From DASZJY01 sp036260255 (lineage in GTDB: Bacteria > Actinomycetota > Acidimicrobiia > Acidimicrobiales > AC-14): DNA of 64,000 nt. The notes below the pieces were generated by a model that saw nothing but the letters and a program-made list of their open reading frames with translations, made no database searches and was not told the DNA's origin. Both the position numbers and the translations under genes were made by a program. The stretch is from positions 1-64,000 of the forward strand of contig DATAAF010000075.1 in assembly GCA_036260255.1 (NCBI GenBank), written 5' to 3'. This document shows, piece by piece, positions 42,330-51,411 of this stretch. Every line of letters starts with the position of its first letter. The stretch's first letter is position 1.

Positions 42330-43439
42330 GTGAAGGTGCTGTTCGTCAACGAGAACCTGGGTGGCCACGGGGCGTTGCACCTCCACCTCCGCCGGGCCCT
42401 CCTGGCCGAGCACCCGGACGTGGCCGCCCACTTCGTCGACGTCCCGCCGCCCGGGTTGGCTCGGCGGGTCGCCTCCCTGCCGATCCCCGGCCTGGCCCGG
42501 TTCGACGCCGACCTCCAGCCCCTTCGCGCCCAGGTGGCCCTGAGCGCGACCGTCGCCCGGACGCTGGCTCGGGTCGCCCGCGACTACGACGTCGTGCACG
42601 TCTACAGCCAGAACGCCGGGCTGCTGTCCGGGGGGATCCTCCGTTCGGTGCCGGCGGTGGTGTCGACGGATACCACCAACCTGATCAACGCCTACCAGCT
42701 CCCCTACCGGGCGCCGGGGCCGGGCACCGCCCCGAGCCTCCGACCGGCGATGTTCCTCGAGAGGCGCGTCTTCGACGCCGCCACCCTGGTCGTCGCCCAA
42801 TCCGAATGGGCCGCCCGTGAGCTCGAGCGCTACGGAGTCCCGCGGCACCGGATGCGGGTGATCCCCTTCGGCATCACCGTCGATCCCATCGCCACCGCCC
42901 GGCCCGGGCCCGGGCCTCCCCGAGTGACGTTCGTCGGCACCACGATGGACCGCAAGGGCGGTTGGACGCTTCTGCGCGCGTACCGGGAGTCGCTCGCCGG
43001 CCGGTGCCGCCTCACCCTGGTCACCCGCGACCGCGTCCCGTCGACGCCGGGCGTCGAGGTGGTCAACGACGCGTTCCCCGGAGACGGTCGGGTGGCCGGG
43101 CTGCTGGCCGAGACGTCGGTCTTCGCCCTGCCGACGGAGATCGACAAGAGCCCTTACTCGGTGCTGGAGGCCATGGCGGCCGGTGTGCCGGTCGTGTCGA
43201 CGACGGTGGGCGCCATCCCCGAGATCGTCGGCGACCAGCTCGCCGGGATCCTCGTCCCGCCGGGCGACCACCGGGCCGTGGCCAAGGCGATCGCGAGCCT
43301 GCTCGACGATCCCGACCGGCGAAGTCGGATGGGAGCGGCGGCCCGGGCCCGGGCTCTCGAGCGGTTCGACGCCCGCCGCACGACCGCCGACCTCGTTCGA
43401 GTCCTCGAGGAGGCGGTGCGCCAGCACCGTCGGCGTTGA
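42330..43439 (+). CDS. Glycosyltransferase family 4
   Basis: A 369-residue GT-B glycosyltransferase. The acceptor half opens MKVLFVNENLGGHGALH (GTG start) and has VVHVYSQNAGLLSGG; the donor half shows VTFVGTTMDRKGGWTLLRAY and SPYSVLEAMAAGVPVVST with the GT4 Glu. A longer upstream frame exists only because the divergent gene is GC-rich; the GTG at 42330 is backed by a GGAG site and sits at the first beta-strand. The donor is unknown. It converges with the next glycosyltransferase gene 11 bp away. Confidence 0.88.
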   Translation: MKVLFVNENLGGHGALHLHLRRALLAEHPDVAAHFVDVPPPGLARRVASLPIPGLARFDADLQPLRAQVALSATVARTLARVARDYDVVHVYSQNAGLLSGGILRSVPAVVSTDTTNLINAYQLPYRAPGPGTAPSLRPAMFLERRVFDAATLVVAQSEWAARELERYGVPRHRMRVIPFGITVDPIATARPGPGPPRVTFVGTTMDRKGGWTLLRAYRESLAGRCRLTLVTRDRVPSTPGVEVVNDAFPGDGRVAGLLAETSVFALPTEIDKSPYSVLEAMAAGVPVVSTTVGAIPEIVGDQLAGILVPPGDHRAVAKAIASLLDDPDRRSRMGAAARARALERFDARRTTADLVRVLEEAVRQHRRR

Positions 43440-43450
43440 CCCGTCGGGTC

Positions 43451-44545
43451 TCACCGCACACCCGCGGCGGTGTCGACCACGTCGAGCAGGGCGCCCAGCT
43501 GGCGGCTGAGTGACAGCCCTTCCTCGACCTGGCGAGGACCGGCTTCGGAGCACCGGCGCCGGAGGACGGGGTCGTCGAGGAGCGCCCGGATGGCTCGGGC
43601 GAGGGCGTCGGGATCTCTCGGGGGCACGAGCAGCCCGGCCTGCCCTATCACCTCGGCGGGCCCGCCGTGGTCGGTGGCCACCACTGGGACCCCGACGCTC
43701 ATGGCTTCGAGGACGACGAGCGGGCCGGCCTCGGGGTCGACGCTCGGGACCACCGCGACCCACCAGTGGCGCATCCGTTCGACGGGATCGTCGAGGCGCC
43801 CCAGAAAGCGCACGCGCCCGGCCAGGTCGGGTTGGGCGGCGCGACGGTGGAGGGACGCGACGTACTCGTCGTCCTTGGGAAAGGCGCCACCGGCGAGCTC
43901 CAGCACCACGTCGTCCCGCCCGAGGCGCGCCACCGCCTCGAGGAGGACGTCCTGGCCCTTCCAGGCCGTGAGCAGCGATGCACAGCCGACGACCGGCGGG
44001 GTCGCCGGCTCGGAGGGCGCCGGAGGCACCGGCCACTCGGTGCCGTTCCACACGACCCGGACCGGGAACGACCGGTCGCCGATCGACTCTCGCACCGCTT
44101 CGGAAACGGCTACGGCCGAGTCGACGACCGAGGCCGACGCCCTGAGGACGGCGCGCCACTCGGCCCGGTCGAGGACGCTGTGGGCGAGCCACAGGACCGG
44201 CGCGGCCGGGCGGGCGAGGCGCAGGACGGGAAGCACCCGGAGGCCGTTGGCTACGATGAGGTCGACGTGCGCCCCGGCCTCCCGCAGGCACCGGGCAGCG
44301 GCGAGGTAGCGACGAGCCAGGACGATCGCCGCCACCGGAGGCAGGCCCGAGGGGAGCATGAGATCGGGCAGCGCCAGGTGCTCGGTCTCGGGCCGCAACT
44401 CGTCGGCCAGCGGCCCGTCGGGTGTGGCCGCCACCGTCGCCCACCCTCGCTCCCGTGCGCCGGCCAGGAGCCGGAGCAGCACCTTCTCGGCGCCGGACAC
44501 CAGGCCGGTGTGGTTGACGGCGAGGAGACGGGGCTGGCCGGTCAT
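43451..44545 (-). CDS. Glycosyltransferase family 4
   Basis: A 364-residue GT-B enzyme. The N-terminus reads LLAVNHTGLVSGAEKVLLRL and the middle has RVVWNGTEWPVP. The donor domain has VGCASLLTAWKGQDVLLEA and AGPLVVLEAMSVGVPVVAT. The ATG at 44545 overlaps the stop of the next upstream gene (44542) by 4 bases; longer starts in this frame are shadows. It belongs to a minus-strand set reading kinase, glycosyltransferase, glycosyltransferase, so it should build the region D repeat unit at the membrane. Confidence 0.88.
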   Translation of the reverse strand: MTGQPRLLAVNHTGLVSGAEKVLLRLLAGARERGWATVAATPDGPLADELRPETEHLALPDLMLPSGLPPVAAIVLARRYLAAARCLREAGAHVDLIVANGLRVLPVLRLARPAAPVLWLAHSVLDRAEWRAVLRASASVVDSAVAVSEAVRESIGDRSFPVRVVWNGTEWPVPPAPSEPATPPVVGCASLLTAWKGQDVLLEAVARLGRDDVVLELAGGAFPKDDEYVASLHRRAAQPDLAGRVRFLGRLDDPVERMRHWWVAVVPSVDPEAGPLVVLEAMSVGVPVVATDHGGPAEVIGQAGLLVPPRDPDALARAIRALLDDPVLRRRCSEAGPRQVEEGLSLSRQLGALLDVVDTAAGVR

Positions 44546-45735
44546 GACCGCGGGAGCGCGCCGGTCAGGGCGTGACCGCTCGCGGAGTGCTCGGGCGCGA
44601 CGAGCGGCGCGGTGGCGGCCGTCCGGGAACGGACGACGCCCTCCACCACCTCGGCGAAGCGCCGCCGGAAGACGGAGGGCGCGAACTGCTCGGCGTGCTT
44701 CCTGATCACCGCCGGGTCGAACGCGTCGGGGTCGAAGCGGTGCATGGCGGCGGCCAACGCCTCCACCTCGTCGCGTCGGCCTTCCGTCCGGTAGAACGCG
44801 CCGGTGACCCCCTCGACCACCGAGTCGAGCACGCCTCCGACTCCGAGGGCGAGGACCGGGGTCCCGCACGCCTGGGCTTCGACCGGGACGATGCCGAAGT
44901 CCTCCTCGCCGGGGAACACGAGCCCCCGGCAAGAGCGGTAGAGGTCCCGGAGGGTGGCGTCGTCGACGTGGCCCAGCAGCTCGATGCCCGGACCGGAGGC
45001 GGCTTCCACCGCCGCTCGCATGCGGCCCTCTCCGACGACGACCAACCGCACGCCCGCCCGAACGGCCGCCGCCACCGCCAGCTCCGGGCGCTTGTAGGGG
45101 ACGAGCCGGCCGACGAAGAGGAAGAAGTCGTCGCGCGGCACCCGCGGCTCGGGCCCGAAGTAGTCGACGTTGACCGGAGGGTGGACGACCTGGGCCTGGC
45201 ATCCCCAGTAGCGGCGGACCCGGTCCGCCACGTGTCGGGAGTTGGCGACGATCAGGCGGGCCCGGCGGGCGGCAGCGGCGTCTGCCCGCCGCTGGGACCG
45301 GGCGTAGGCGGAGAGCACCTCCCGCCCCAGCCGGCCGCCCGCCTCGTGGGCCAAGAAGGCGGAGTCCCAGATCCATCGGGCCGGCGTGTGGGTGTAGGAG
45401 ACGAGGGGTACGCCGGGACGGCACCGCACCCGGTTGGCGAAGGCGTGATGGCTCGTGACGACGACGTCGACGTCACCGGTGTCGATGCGCGTCATCGAGA
45501 GCGGCAGCAGCGGAAGGAGATGGGCGTAGCCCGGTCCCCCTCGGTACAGCCGCTGGAGGACGCTGGTCCGGATGGTCGTGTTGGCCATGTCGGCGGGGAC
45601 GGCGGACGGGTCGATCACCGGCGCGTAGACCGAAGCCGACGGCCAGATGGCGTGCAGCTGCTCGACCACCCGCTCGGAGCCGGCGAGGGCGGTGAAGCGC
45701 TCGTGGACGATCGCCACGCGGAGGTCGCCGATCAC
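44542..45735 (-). CDS. Glycosyltransferase family 4
   Basis: A 397-residue GT4 enzyme of the mannosyltransferase-like type. It starts with VAIVHERFTALAGSERVVEQ and has SYTHTPARWIWDS, the usual WcaI/RfaG-like acceptor loop. The donor site is FFLFVGRLVPYKRPELAV and EEDFGIVPVEAQACGTP. GTG at 45735 overlaps the kinase stop by 4 bases (GTGA). The large extra open frame upstream (to 47943) is a shadow of the kinase gene. Confidence 0.9.
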   Translation of the reverse strand: MIGDLRVAIVHERFTALAGSERVVEQLHAIWPSASVYAPVIDPSAVPADMANTTIRTSVLQRLYRGGPGYAHLLPLLPLSMTRIDTGDVDVVVTSHHAFANRVRCRPGVPLVSYTHTPARWIWDSAFLAHEAGGRLGREVLSAYARSQRRADAAAARRARLIVANSRHVADRVRRYWGCQAQVVHPPVNVDYFGPEPRVPRDDFFLFVGRLVPYKRPELAVAAAVRAGVRLVVVGEGRMRAAVEAASGPGIELLGHVDDATLRDLYRSCRGLVFPGEEDFGIVPVEAQACGTPVLALGVGGVLDSVVEGVTGAFYRTEGRRDEVEALAAAMHRFDPDAFDPAVIRKHAEQFAPSVFRRRFAEVVEGVVRSRTAATAPLVAPEHSASGHALTGALPRS

Positions 45736-47192
45736 CGGCTCGCCACCTCGGCCGAGCGGTAGCGGTAGTAGGAGTAGCGGCTCCGTGACTCGGGCTCCAC
45801 CCGGTTGATCACGACGCCGATCGGGTTCGAGCCGACCTGCTTCAGCTGATGGACGAGCCGGCGCACGGATCGCCGTCTCGTCCCGTCGGCGTCGACGATC
45901 ACGATCGCTGCGTCGCACTGCGAGGCGATCGCCAGGCCGTCGGCGAACAGCGCGCAGGCCGGGGTGTCGACGACCACCATCCCCGCCTGGTCGAGCTGCT
46001 CGAGCACGGTGCGGAACTGGCGGCCGCCCAGGGCGCCGGCCGGGTCGGTGATCGACGACCCCGCGGTCATGACGTCGAGGTGCTCGTTGTCGGGCGCCGG
46101 CCTGAGCACCCGCTCGAGGCTGGCGCCGCGGAGCAGGTCCCCCAGTCCCGGCGTGGAGCTGAGACCCAGCTGGCGGTGGAGCGACGGACGCCGGAGGTCG
46201 CCGTCGACCAGCACGACGGGCACGCCCAGGCTGGCGACCGACTCGGCCAGACGCAGGGCCGTGAACGTCTTCCCCGCGCTCGGGTCGGCGCTGACGACGG
46301 CGACCGTCCGCAGCCGCTCCGTCGTCTCCATGAACATCAGGTTCGTCCTGAGCGTGCGGATCGCTTCGACCGTCGGCTCGCCGCCGCTCTCCGGCACGCG
46401 GGCGAGCACCGGGAGCCCCGTCACCTCGGTGACCGCGTCGTCCTGGTCCTGGGTGGAGAAGCGGTCGCGCAGGGCCTCGACGACGACCGCCAACTCGGCG
46501 TTGACGACCAGCGCCGCCAACAGGACGAGCACCGCGTCGCGGACAGGGGTCGGAGACACTGGTTGGCTCTCGGCCCGGGCGGCCGCCACCACCGCCAGCC
46601 GGTCGGTGGGGGCGAGGAGCCGCTCGGTGGCCTTCTGCACGAGGGCTTCGTAGCGGTTGTCGAGGGGGACCCGGCCCACGCCGGCGCGGCGGAGATCGTT
46701 GAGCTCCCCTTCCAGGCGCTGGATCTCGCTCTCCACCGGCGCCAGCGCCTCGCGCAGGGCCTCGGACTGCTGGGCGGTGACCGCCGCCAGCAGCGCGTCC
46801 ACCGCGCCGTTGGCCAGGGCGGTGGCGCTGGCGGGCGAGGGGCCGTCGGCCGTGATGGTGAGGAACCCCACGTCGCTCGCCGCCTGGGACGAGAGCCGGT
46901 GGCGGGCCTCGCCGGGCGACAGCCGCAGTCCCGAGCGGGAGGCGGCGTCGGCGACGACCGGGCGGGTGCGGGCCAGCTCGGCGTAGTTCCGGGTCAGGAA
47001 CAGGGTGTCCTCCTCGGTCACGCTCTCGCCCGACACCGCCCGCCCCGAGGTCACGCTGATCAGGGCCTTGGCCCGGTAGACGGGGGGCCGGGTGACGCTC
47101 CAGGCGTAGGCCAGCGACGCCACGAGGAGCGACGCCAGCAGCACCGGCCAGCGGCGCCGGTAGATCACCCTGAAGTGGTCCATCAGGTCCAT
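45732..47192 (-). CDS. Wzc-like chain-length regulator / tyrosine autokinase
   Basis: A 486-residue BY-kinase. A Wzz domain (residues 1-240) has membrane helices at about 16-34 and 219-238, then a P-loop ATPase domain with Walker A SADPSAGKT (residues 302-309), Walker A' PVVLVDGDLRRP, and Walker B AGMVVVDTPACALFAD. The C-terminus ends with a Tyr cluster (YSYYRYRS), the expected autophosphorylation tail. It starts at ATG 47192 (a second ATG is 9 bp downstream) directly behind TATAGT on its strand. It is divergent from the Wzy-like gene and heads the glycosyltransferase set. It is a paralogue of the kinase at 29653-31455. Confidence 0.92.
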   Translation of the reverse strand: MDLMDHFRVIYRRRWPVLLASLLVASLAYAWSVTRPPVYRAKALISVTSGRAVSGESVTEEDTLFLTRNYAELARTRPVVADAASRSGLRLSPGEARHRLSSQAASDVGFLTITADGPSPASATALANGAVDALLAAVTAQQSEALREALAPVESEIQRLEGELNDLRRAGVGRVPLDNRYEALVQKATERLLAPTDRLAVVAAARAESQPVSPTPVRDAVLVLLAALVVNAELAVVVEALRDRFSTQDQDDAVTEVTGLPVLARVPESGGEPTVEAIRTLRTNLMFMETTERLRTVAVVSADPSAGKTFTALRLAESVASLGVPVVLVDGDLRRPSLHRQLGLSSTPGLGDLLRGASLERVLRPAPDNEHLDVMTAGSSITDPAGALGGRQFRTVLEQLDQAGMVVVDTPACALFADGLAIASQCDAAIVIVDADGTRRRSVRRLVHQLKQVGSNPIGVVINRVEPESRSRYSYYRYRSAEVASR

Positions 47193-47198
47193 CGCCCT

Positions 47199-47235
47199 GG
47201 GTACTATACCCGAGTTGAGTCGAATGTCCTATTCG
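47199..47235. promoter_or_regulatory. Divergent promoter/operator region with two inverted repeats
   Basis: Between the BY-kinase (minus) and Wzy-like (plus) genes lie GGGTACTATACCC at 47199-47211 and CGAATGTCCTATTCG at 47221-47235, both inverted repeats. The first contains TACTAT, a -10-like element on the + strand, and TATAGT on the minus strand, 10 nt ahead of the kinase ATG at 47192. No clear -35 hexamers are seen. It is the likely joint control point of the region D EPS genes. Confidence 0.5.
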
Positions 47236-48597
47236 GTAATTACGTCCAGAAAGGCCGACGACCGCGCGCCCTTGTTCGCCGTCGCCCTGCTCGGCCTGAA
47301 CGCCGCCCTCCTGCTCCTCGCCTACGCCGGCGGGTTGCCCGCGGTGGTGGCGGCCGCCGTGCTCGGGCCGGTGGGGTTGGCCCTGGCCCGGCGCCCGCAG
47401 CGAGGGATCATGCTCCTCGCCCTCCTCGTGCCGTTCGACGGTCTCCTGCTGCTCGCGCCGTCGCTCCCGCCGGCGGCGGCGGGGTGGAAGGAGGCGCTCC
47501 TTCTGGCCACGCTGGTCGCCACCTTCGTCGCGCCGCGGGAGGCCCGGGCGGCGAGGCCGCCCCGCCCGTCGTGGGCGCCGGCGGTGATCGGGCTCCTGGC
47601 CTTGGCGGTGCTGTCGGCCCTGGCCGTGGGCGGGCTCCAAGCGCTGTGGGGGCTGAAGGTGGCCTTCTTCTTCGTGCTGGTGGTGGCGGTCCTGTGGCGG
47701 TGCCCCCTCGACCGCCGGGAGCGGGACCGGCTCGTCACCGCGCTCCTGGTCGTAGGCGTGATCGCCGCCCTCTACGCCATCGCCCAGCAGGCCATGGGCC
47801 ACCGCCGGCTCGCCGCCCTGGGCTACGAGTACAACACCGTGATCCGGTACTCGGGCGGGTTCCTCCGCTCGTTCTCCACCTTCACCCAGCCCTTCGGCCT
47901 GGGCTACTTCCTGATGCTCGTGCTGCTGGTCGGGGCGGCGCATGCGCTGGGAGAGCCCAGGCGCCTACGGAGCCGGGCCTTCGTCCTCGCCGCGCCCGTT
48001 CTGGCGATGGGACTGGCCCTCACCTTCGTCCGGGGGGCGTGGGTCGGCCTGGCCGTGGGGCTGGCGTACCTCGGGTTCACCCGCTTCCGCGTCCTGCTCC
48101 TAGGCCTCCCCCTCGCCGCCATCGCCCTGCTGTTCCTCCCGACCGAGGTCTCGTCGGCCGCACTGGCGCCCAAGAGCGGCCTCCAGCGGGTGGAGGCGTG
48201 GCAGGAGAAGCTCTCACGCATCACCGCCCACCCCCTCGGCGTGGGGGTGGGCGCCAGCAGCTCGGCGTCGGAGAAGGTCACCGAGGCCACGGGGACCGGG
48301 GAGATCTTCCACCCCGACAACCAGTACTACAAGGCGGTGTACGAGCTGGGCGTGCTCGGGCTGTGGCTGCTCGTCCTGCTCTTCGTCGCCGCCTTCGCCT
48401 CAGCCCACGCCCGGGTGGCGGCGTCGCCGCCGAGTGACTCGCTGTTCGCCCTCTCGACCGCGGCGATGGTGCTGGCGGCGGCGGCCGCCTCGTTCGTCGC
48501 CACCTATCTCGACATCTTCCCGATGGACGTCTACTTCTGGCTCTTCCTGGCCGTCGTGCACACGACACCGGGTCGTCCGGCTTCAGCGTCGCCGTGA
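47224..48597 (+). CDS. O-antigen ligase/polymerase (Wzy-like)
   Basis: A multi-pass protein of about 457 residues with the O-antigen ligase/polymerase pattern: many hydrophobic helices and a large external loop, with the motif GEIFHPDNQYYKAVYELGVLGLW near the C-terminus cut into helices. The ATG at 47224 is the chosen start; a TTG at 47215 in the same frame is possible, and both lie in the promoter/operator region. It should polymerise the region D repeat units in the membrane. The next glycosyltransferase gene overlaps it by 4 bases (GTGA). Confidence 0.85.
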   Translation: MSYSVITSRKADDRAPLFAVALLGLNAALLLLAYAGGLPAVVAAAVLGPVGLALARRPQRGIMLLALLVPFDGLLLLAPSLPPAAAGWKEALLLATLVATFVAPREARAARPPRPSWAPAVIGLLALAVLSALAVGGLQALWGLKVAFFFVLVVAVLWRCPLDRRERDRLVTALLVVGVIAALYAIAQQAMGHRRLAALGYEYNTVIRYSGGFLRSFSTFTQPFGLGYFLMLVLLVGAAHALGEPRRLRSRAFVLAAPVLAMGLALTFVRGAWVGLAVGLAYLGFTRFRVLLLGLPLAAIALLFLPTEVSSAALAPKSGLQRVEAWQEKLSRITAHPLGVGVGASSSASEKVTEATGTGEIFHPDNQYYKAVYELGVLGLWLLVLLFVAAFASAHARVAASPPSDSLFALSTAAMVLAAAAASFVATYLDIFPMDVYFWLFLAVVHTTPGRPASASP

Positions 48598-49808
48598 CGG
48601 ACATCCGCCCCCGAGTCGTGTACCTGGACCAGTCGGCCCAGCTCTCGGGGGCGCAGCTGGCGATGCTGCGGCTGGTCCCCGCGCTGCTGCCGTGGGTGGA
48701 CGCCCGCGCCGTGCTCGCGGAGGACGGACCGCTGGTGGCCCGGCTGGCGGCGGCGGGCGTGCCGACCGATGTCCTCCCCCTGCCGGACGGGGCCCGGCGG
48801 GTGCGTTGCGAGGACGTCCGCCCGGGGCGCCTCGGCGTCCGCAGTGTCGCGGGCGCGGCGACGTACGTCGTCCGCCTGACCCGCCTCCTCCGGCGCCTCC
48901 AGCCCGCCGTCGTGCACACCAACTCGCTCAAGGCGGCGATCTACGGCGGCCTCGCCGCCCGGGCCGCCCGAGCCCCCGTCGTCTGGCACATCCGCGACCG
49001 CATCGCCCCCGACTACCTGCCGTCTCCGGCGGTGGCCCTCGTCCGGGCCCTGGCCCGGCGGTTGCCCGCCGCCGTCATCGGCAACGAGACGACGCTGCCC
49101 ACCCTGGGCGCCTGCCCGTGCCCTCTCTTCGCCGTGCCCGACCCCGTCGACCCGAGGTGCTTCGAGGTGCGGCGGGAGGAGCGCGCCCCCCACCCGTGGC
49201 TGCGCGTCGGGATGGTCGGTCGCATCACCCGGTGGAAGGGCCAGGACGTGTTCCTCACCGCCTTCGCCCGGGCCTTCCCCGAGGGGGCCGCGGTGGCCGT
49301 TCTCGTCGGTGCCCCGCTCTTCGGGGAGGACGAGTACGAGCGTGAGCTCCACGAGCTCGCCGGTCGTCTGGGCATCGCCCACCGGGTCGAGTTCAGGGGC
49401 TTCCGGGAGGACGTCGCCGCCGAGCTGGCGACCTTCGACGCCGTTGTGCACTCGTCGGTGCTGCCCGAGCCCTTCGGTCAGGTGGTGACCGAGGCGATGG
49501 CCGCCGGGCTACCCGTCGTCGCCGCCGACGCCGGCGGACCGTCGCTCATCATCACCGACGGGGTGGACGGGCTGCTCACGCCGCCCGGCGACGCCGATGC
49601 CCTAGCGGCCGCCCTTCGTCGCCTCGCCGGCGACCCCGCCCTGCGCGCCCGCCTCGGCGAGGCGGGCCGGCGCCGGGCGGGCGAGTTCTCCGCTGACGCC
49701 GCCGCCCGTCGGGTTCTCGACGCCTACGGCGTGGCGATCTCGCCCGGCGGGGGGGCCGCCCCCGGTGCCGGAGCGGGGAACCTTCGCCTCGTTTCGCGCC
49801 CCGGGTGA
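48594..49808 (+). CDS. Glycosyltransferase family 4
   Basis: A 404-residue GT4 enzyme. The N-terminal half opens VVYLDQSAQLSGAQLAMLRL, has VHTNSLKAAIYGGLAAR and VIGNETTLPTLG; the donor half shows VGMVGRITRWKGQDVFLTAF and LPEPFGQVVTEAMAAGLPVV with the conserved Glu. GTG at 48594 overlaps the Wzy-like stop by 4 bases (GTGA). It is the end of a + strand pair; the next gene is convergent after 82 bp. Confidence 0.9.
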   Translation: MTDIRPRVVYLDQSAQLSGAQLAMLRLVPALLPWVDARAVLAEDGPLVARLAAAGVPTDVLPLPDGARRVRCEDVRPGRLGVRSVAGAATYVVRLTRLLRRLQPAVVHTNSLKAAIYGGLAARAARAPVVWHIRDRIAPDYLPSPAVALVRALARRLPAAVIGNETTLPTLGACPCPLFAVPDPVDPRCFEVRREERAPHPWLRVGMVGRITRWKGQDVFLTAFARAFPEGAAVAVLVGAPLFGEDEYERELHELAGRLGIAHRVEFRGFREDVAAELATFDAVVHSSVLPEPFGQVVTEAMAAGLPVVAADAGGPSLIITDGVDGLLTPPGDADALAAALRRLAGDPALRARLGEAGRRRAGEFSADAAARRVLDAYGVAISPGGGAAPGAGAGNLRLVSRPG

Positions 49809-49890
49809 GTGCCTGCTCATCTCGCCGACGCAGGGTCGCCGGCTGAGGAGCTCGGGCGAGAAGCCGGGAACTTTTCTTGATCCGGCTCGC

Positions 49891-51411
49891 TCAGCTCCGG
49901 GCCGGCGTCGACACCAGCCGGTGCAAGCCTCCGCCTCGGGACAGGTGCGTGACGTGCACCACCGCGAGGTAGAGGAGGCCGGAGACGGCGGCCGCAACCG
50001 GCCACGGCACCCACCCACCCAGGACCACCGCCACCGCCGCGCACAGGGCTCCGGCGGCGACGGCCAGGGCGACCATGCCGAGGGGCAGCGGGCGCAGGGC
50101 ATCCATCCGGGAGACGGGCGCCAGCACGATTCCGACCACGAGGAGCTCGGTGACGACGGTGGCCAGCGCCGCCCCCACGTACGAGTGCGCCGGGATCAGC
50201 CAGAGGTTGAGGAGGACGTTGGTGGCCAGGCCGGCGAGGGCCGCCAGCGGGTAGAGCCGGTAGCGCCCGGTCGCCACCAGGACGGTGAAGGCCAGGCGAC
50301 CGAAGGCACTGAGGCACTCGGCCGCGACGACCAGGCGAGCGGCGTCGGCGCCCACCGCGTACTCGCGGCCGTAGAGGAGGGTGATCGCCGGTCGGGCGAA
50401 CACCGCGAACTCGACGGCGACCAACGTCCCCGCCACCACGAGCAGGGTCAGCGCCCTCCGGAACGTGTCCGCGAACGTCTCGAGGTCGTCCGGCCAGGCG
50501 CGCACCAGCAGCGCGAGGAGCGGGACCATCATCGCGGTGGGCAGGTAGTGGAACAGCTCCACGAACTTGTAGGCCACGCCGTAGATCCCGACGGCGGTGA
50601 AGTCGTCGAGCTTCGAGAGCATGATGGCGTCGACCCGGAAGTACAGGGTGGCCAGCACGACGCCGGCGGCCAGGGGGGCGGCCTCCTTGAGCAGCGCCCA
50701 CCACGTCGCCAGGTCCACGTTCAGCCGCACGGGCTGGAGCCGCCGTACCCGCCGCACCTTCCACGCCAGGATGACGACCTCGCAGGCCACCGCCGGCACC
50801 GTGAGGAGCACGACCGAGCCTCCGGCGCTGACCAGGGCGACGACCAGGGCGATCTGGGCGAGCTGTCCGAGGACGTTGCCGACGGCCACCGTTCCCATCT
50901 GGAGGTGGGCCTGGAACACCCCCTCGACCGCGTGCGAGGGGGTCGCCAGGACGACGACGAGCCCGGCCACCGCCGTCGCCCGCACGACCTCGCCCGGATA
51001 GTCGGCGAAGACGACGAAGGCCAGCGCCGCCAGGTAGGCCAGCAGGCCGAGGAGACCCCGGAGGACGACCAGGGTCCCGGCAAACGTGGCCCGATCGCGC
51101 TCGCCGTCCACCAGCCCCTTGATCGCCACCCGGCCGAGCCCCAGCTCGGTGAAGACGGCGAGGAGTCCGAGCAGCGAGAAGACGAAGGAGAAGGCCCCCC
51201 ACTGCTCGACCGAGAGGTGACGGACGATCAGGACGGTCCCCGCCCACCCGAGGGCGGCGACGACGTAGCGCGCGCCGACCATCGCCGCGGTGTTGGCGAC
51301 CAGGGCCCGTCCCGGCTCGGCGGGCGCCGGGACGGCCGTCTGCCTCCGGCGCTCCGCCGGCTCCTCGATGGGACCCCGCCGGCCGATCGGTCGGAGGGTC
51401 GGCGTCCTCAC
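49891..51411 (-). CDS. Oligosaccharide flippase, Wzx-like
   Basis: A 506-residue membrane protein with about 14 hydrophobic helices, of the MOP/Wzx class. Its N-terminal signature, NTAAMVGARYVVAALGWAG and RHLSVEQWGAFSFVFSLL, is typical of polysaccharide flippases. It should move region D lipid-linked repeats across the membrane. The GTG start at 51411 overlaps the next upstream gene by 4 bases. A second flippase of the same class lies at 25868-27178. Confidence 0.9.
   Translation of the reverse strand: MRTPTLRPIGRRGPIEEPAERRRQTAVPAPAEPGRALVANTAAMVGARYVVAALGWAGTVLIVRHLSVEQWGAFSFVFSLLGLLAVFTELGLGRVAIKGLVDGERDRATFAGTLVVLRGLLGLLAYLAALAFVVFADYPGEVVRATAVAGLVVVLATPSHAVEGVFQAHLQMGTVAVGNVLGQLAQIALVVALVSAGGSVVLLTVPAVACEVVILAWKVRRVRRLQPVRLNVDLATWWALLKEAAPLAAGVVLATLYFRVDAIMLSKLDDFTAVGIYGVAYKFVELFHYLPTAMMVPLLALLVRAWPDDLETFADTFRRALTLLVVAGTLVAVEFAVFARPAITLLYGREYAVGADAARLVVAAECLSAFGRLAFTVLVATGRYRLYPLAALAGLATNVLLNLWLIPAHSYVGAALATVVTELLVVGIVLAPVSRMDALRPLPLGMVALAVAAGALCAAVAVVLGGWVPWPVAAAVSGLLYLAVVHVTHLSRGGGLHRLVSTPARS

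Noticed and set aside
45736..47943. Upstream extension of the minus-strand glycosyltransferase frame
   Set aside because: It overlaps the kinase gene in another frame and has no protein motifs; the GTG at 45735 is a good start.
49863..49886. GCCGG...CCGGC inverted repeat between convergent genes
   Set aside because: A 5-bp stem with a 14-nt loop is too weak to call a terminator.
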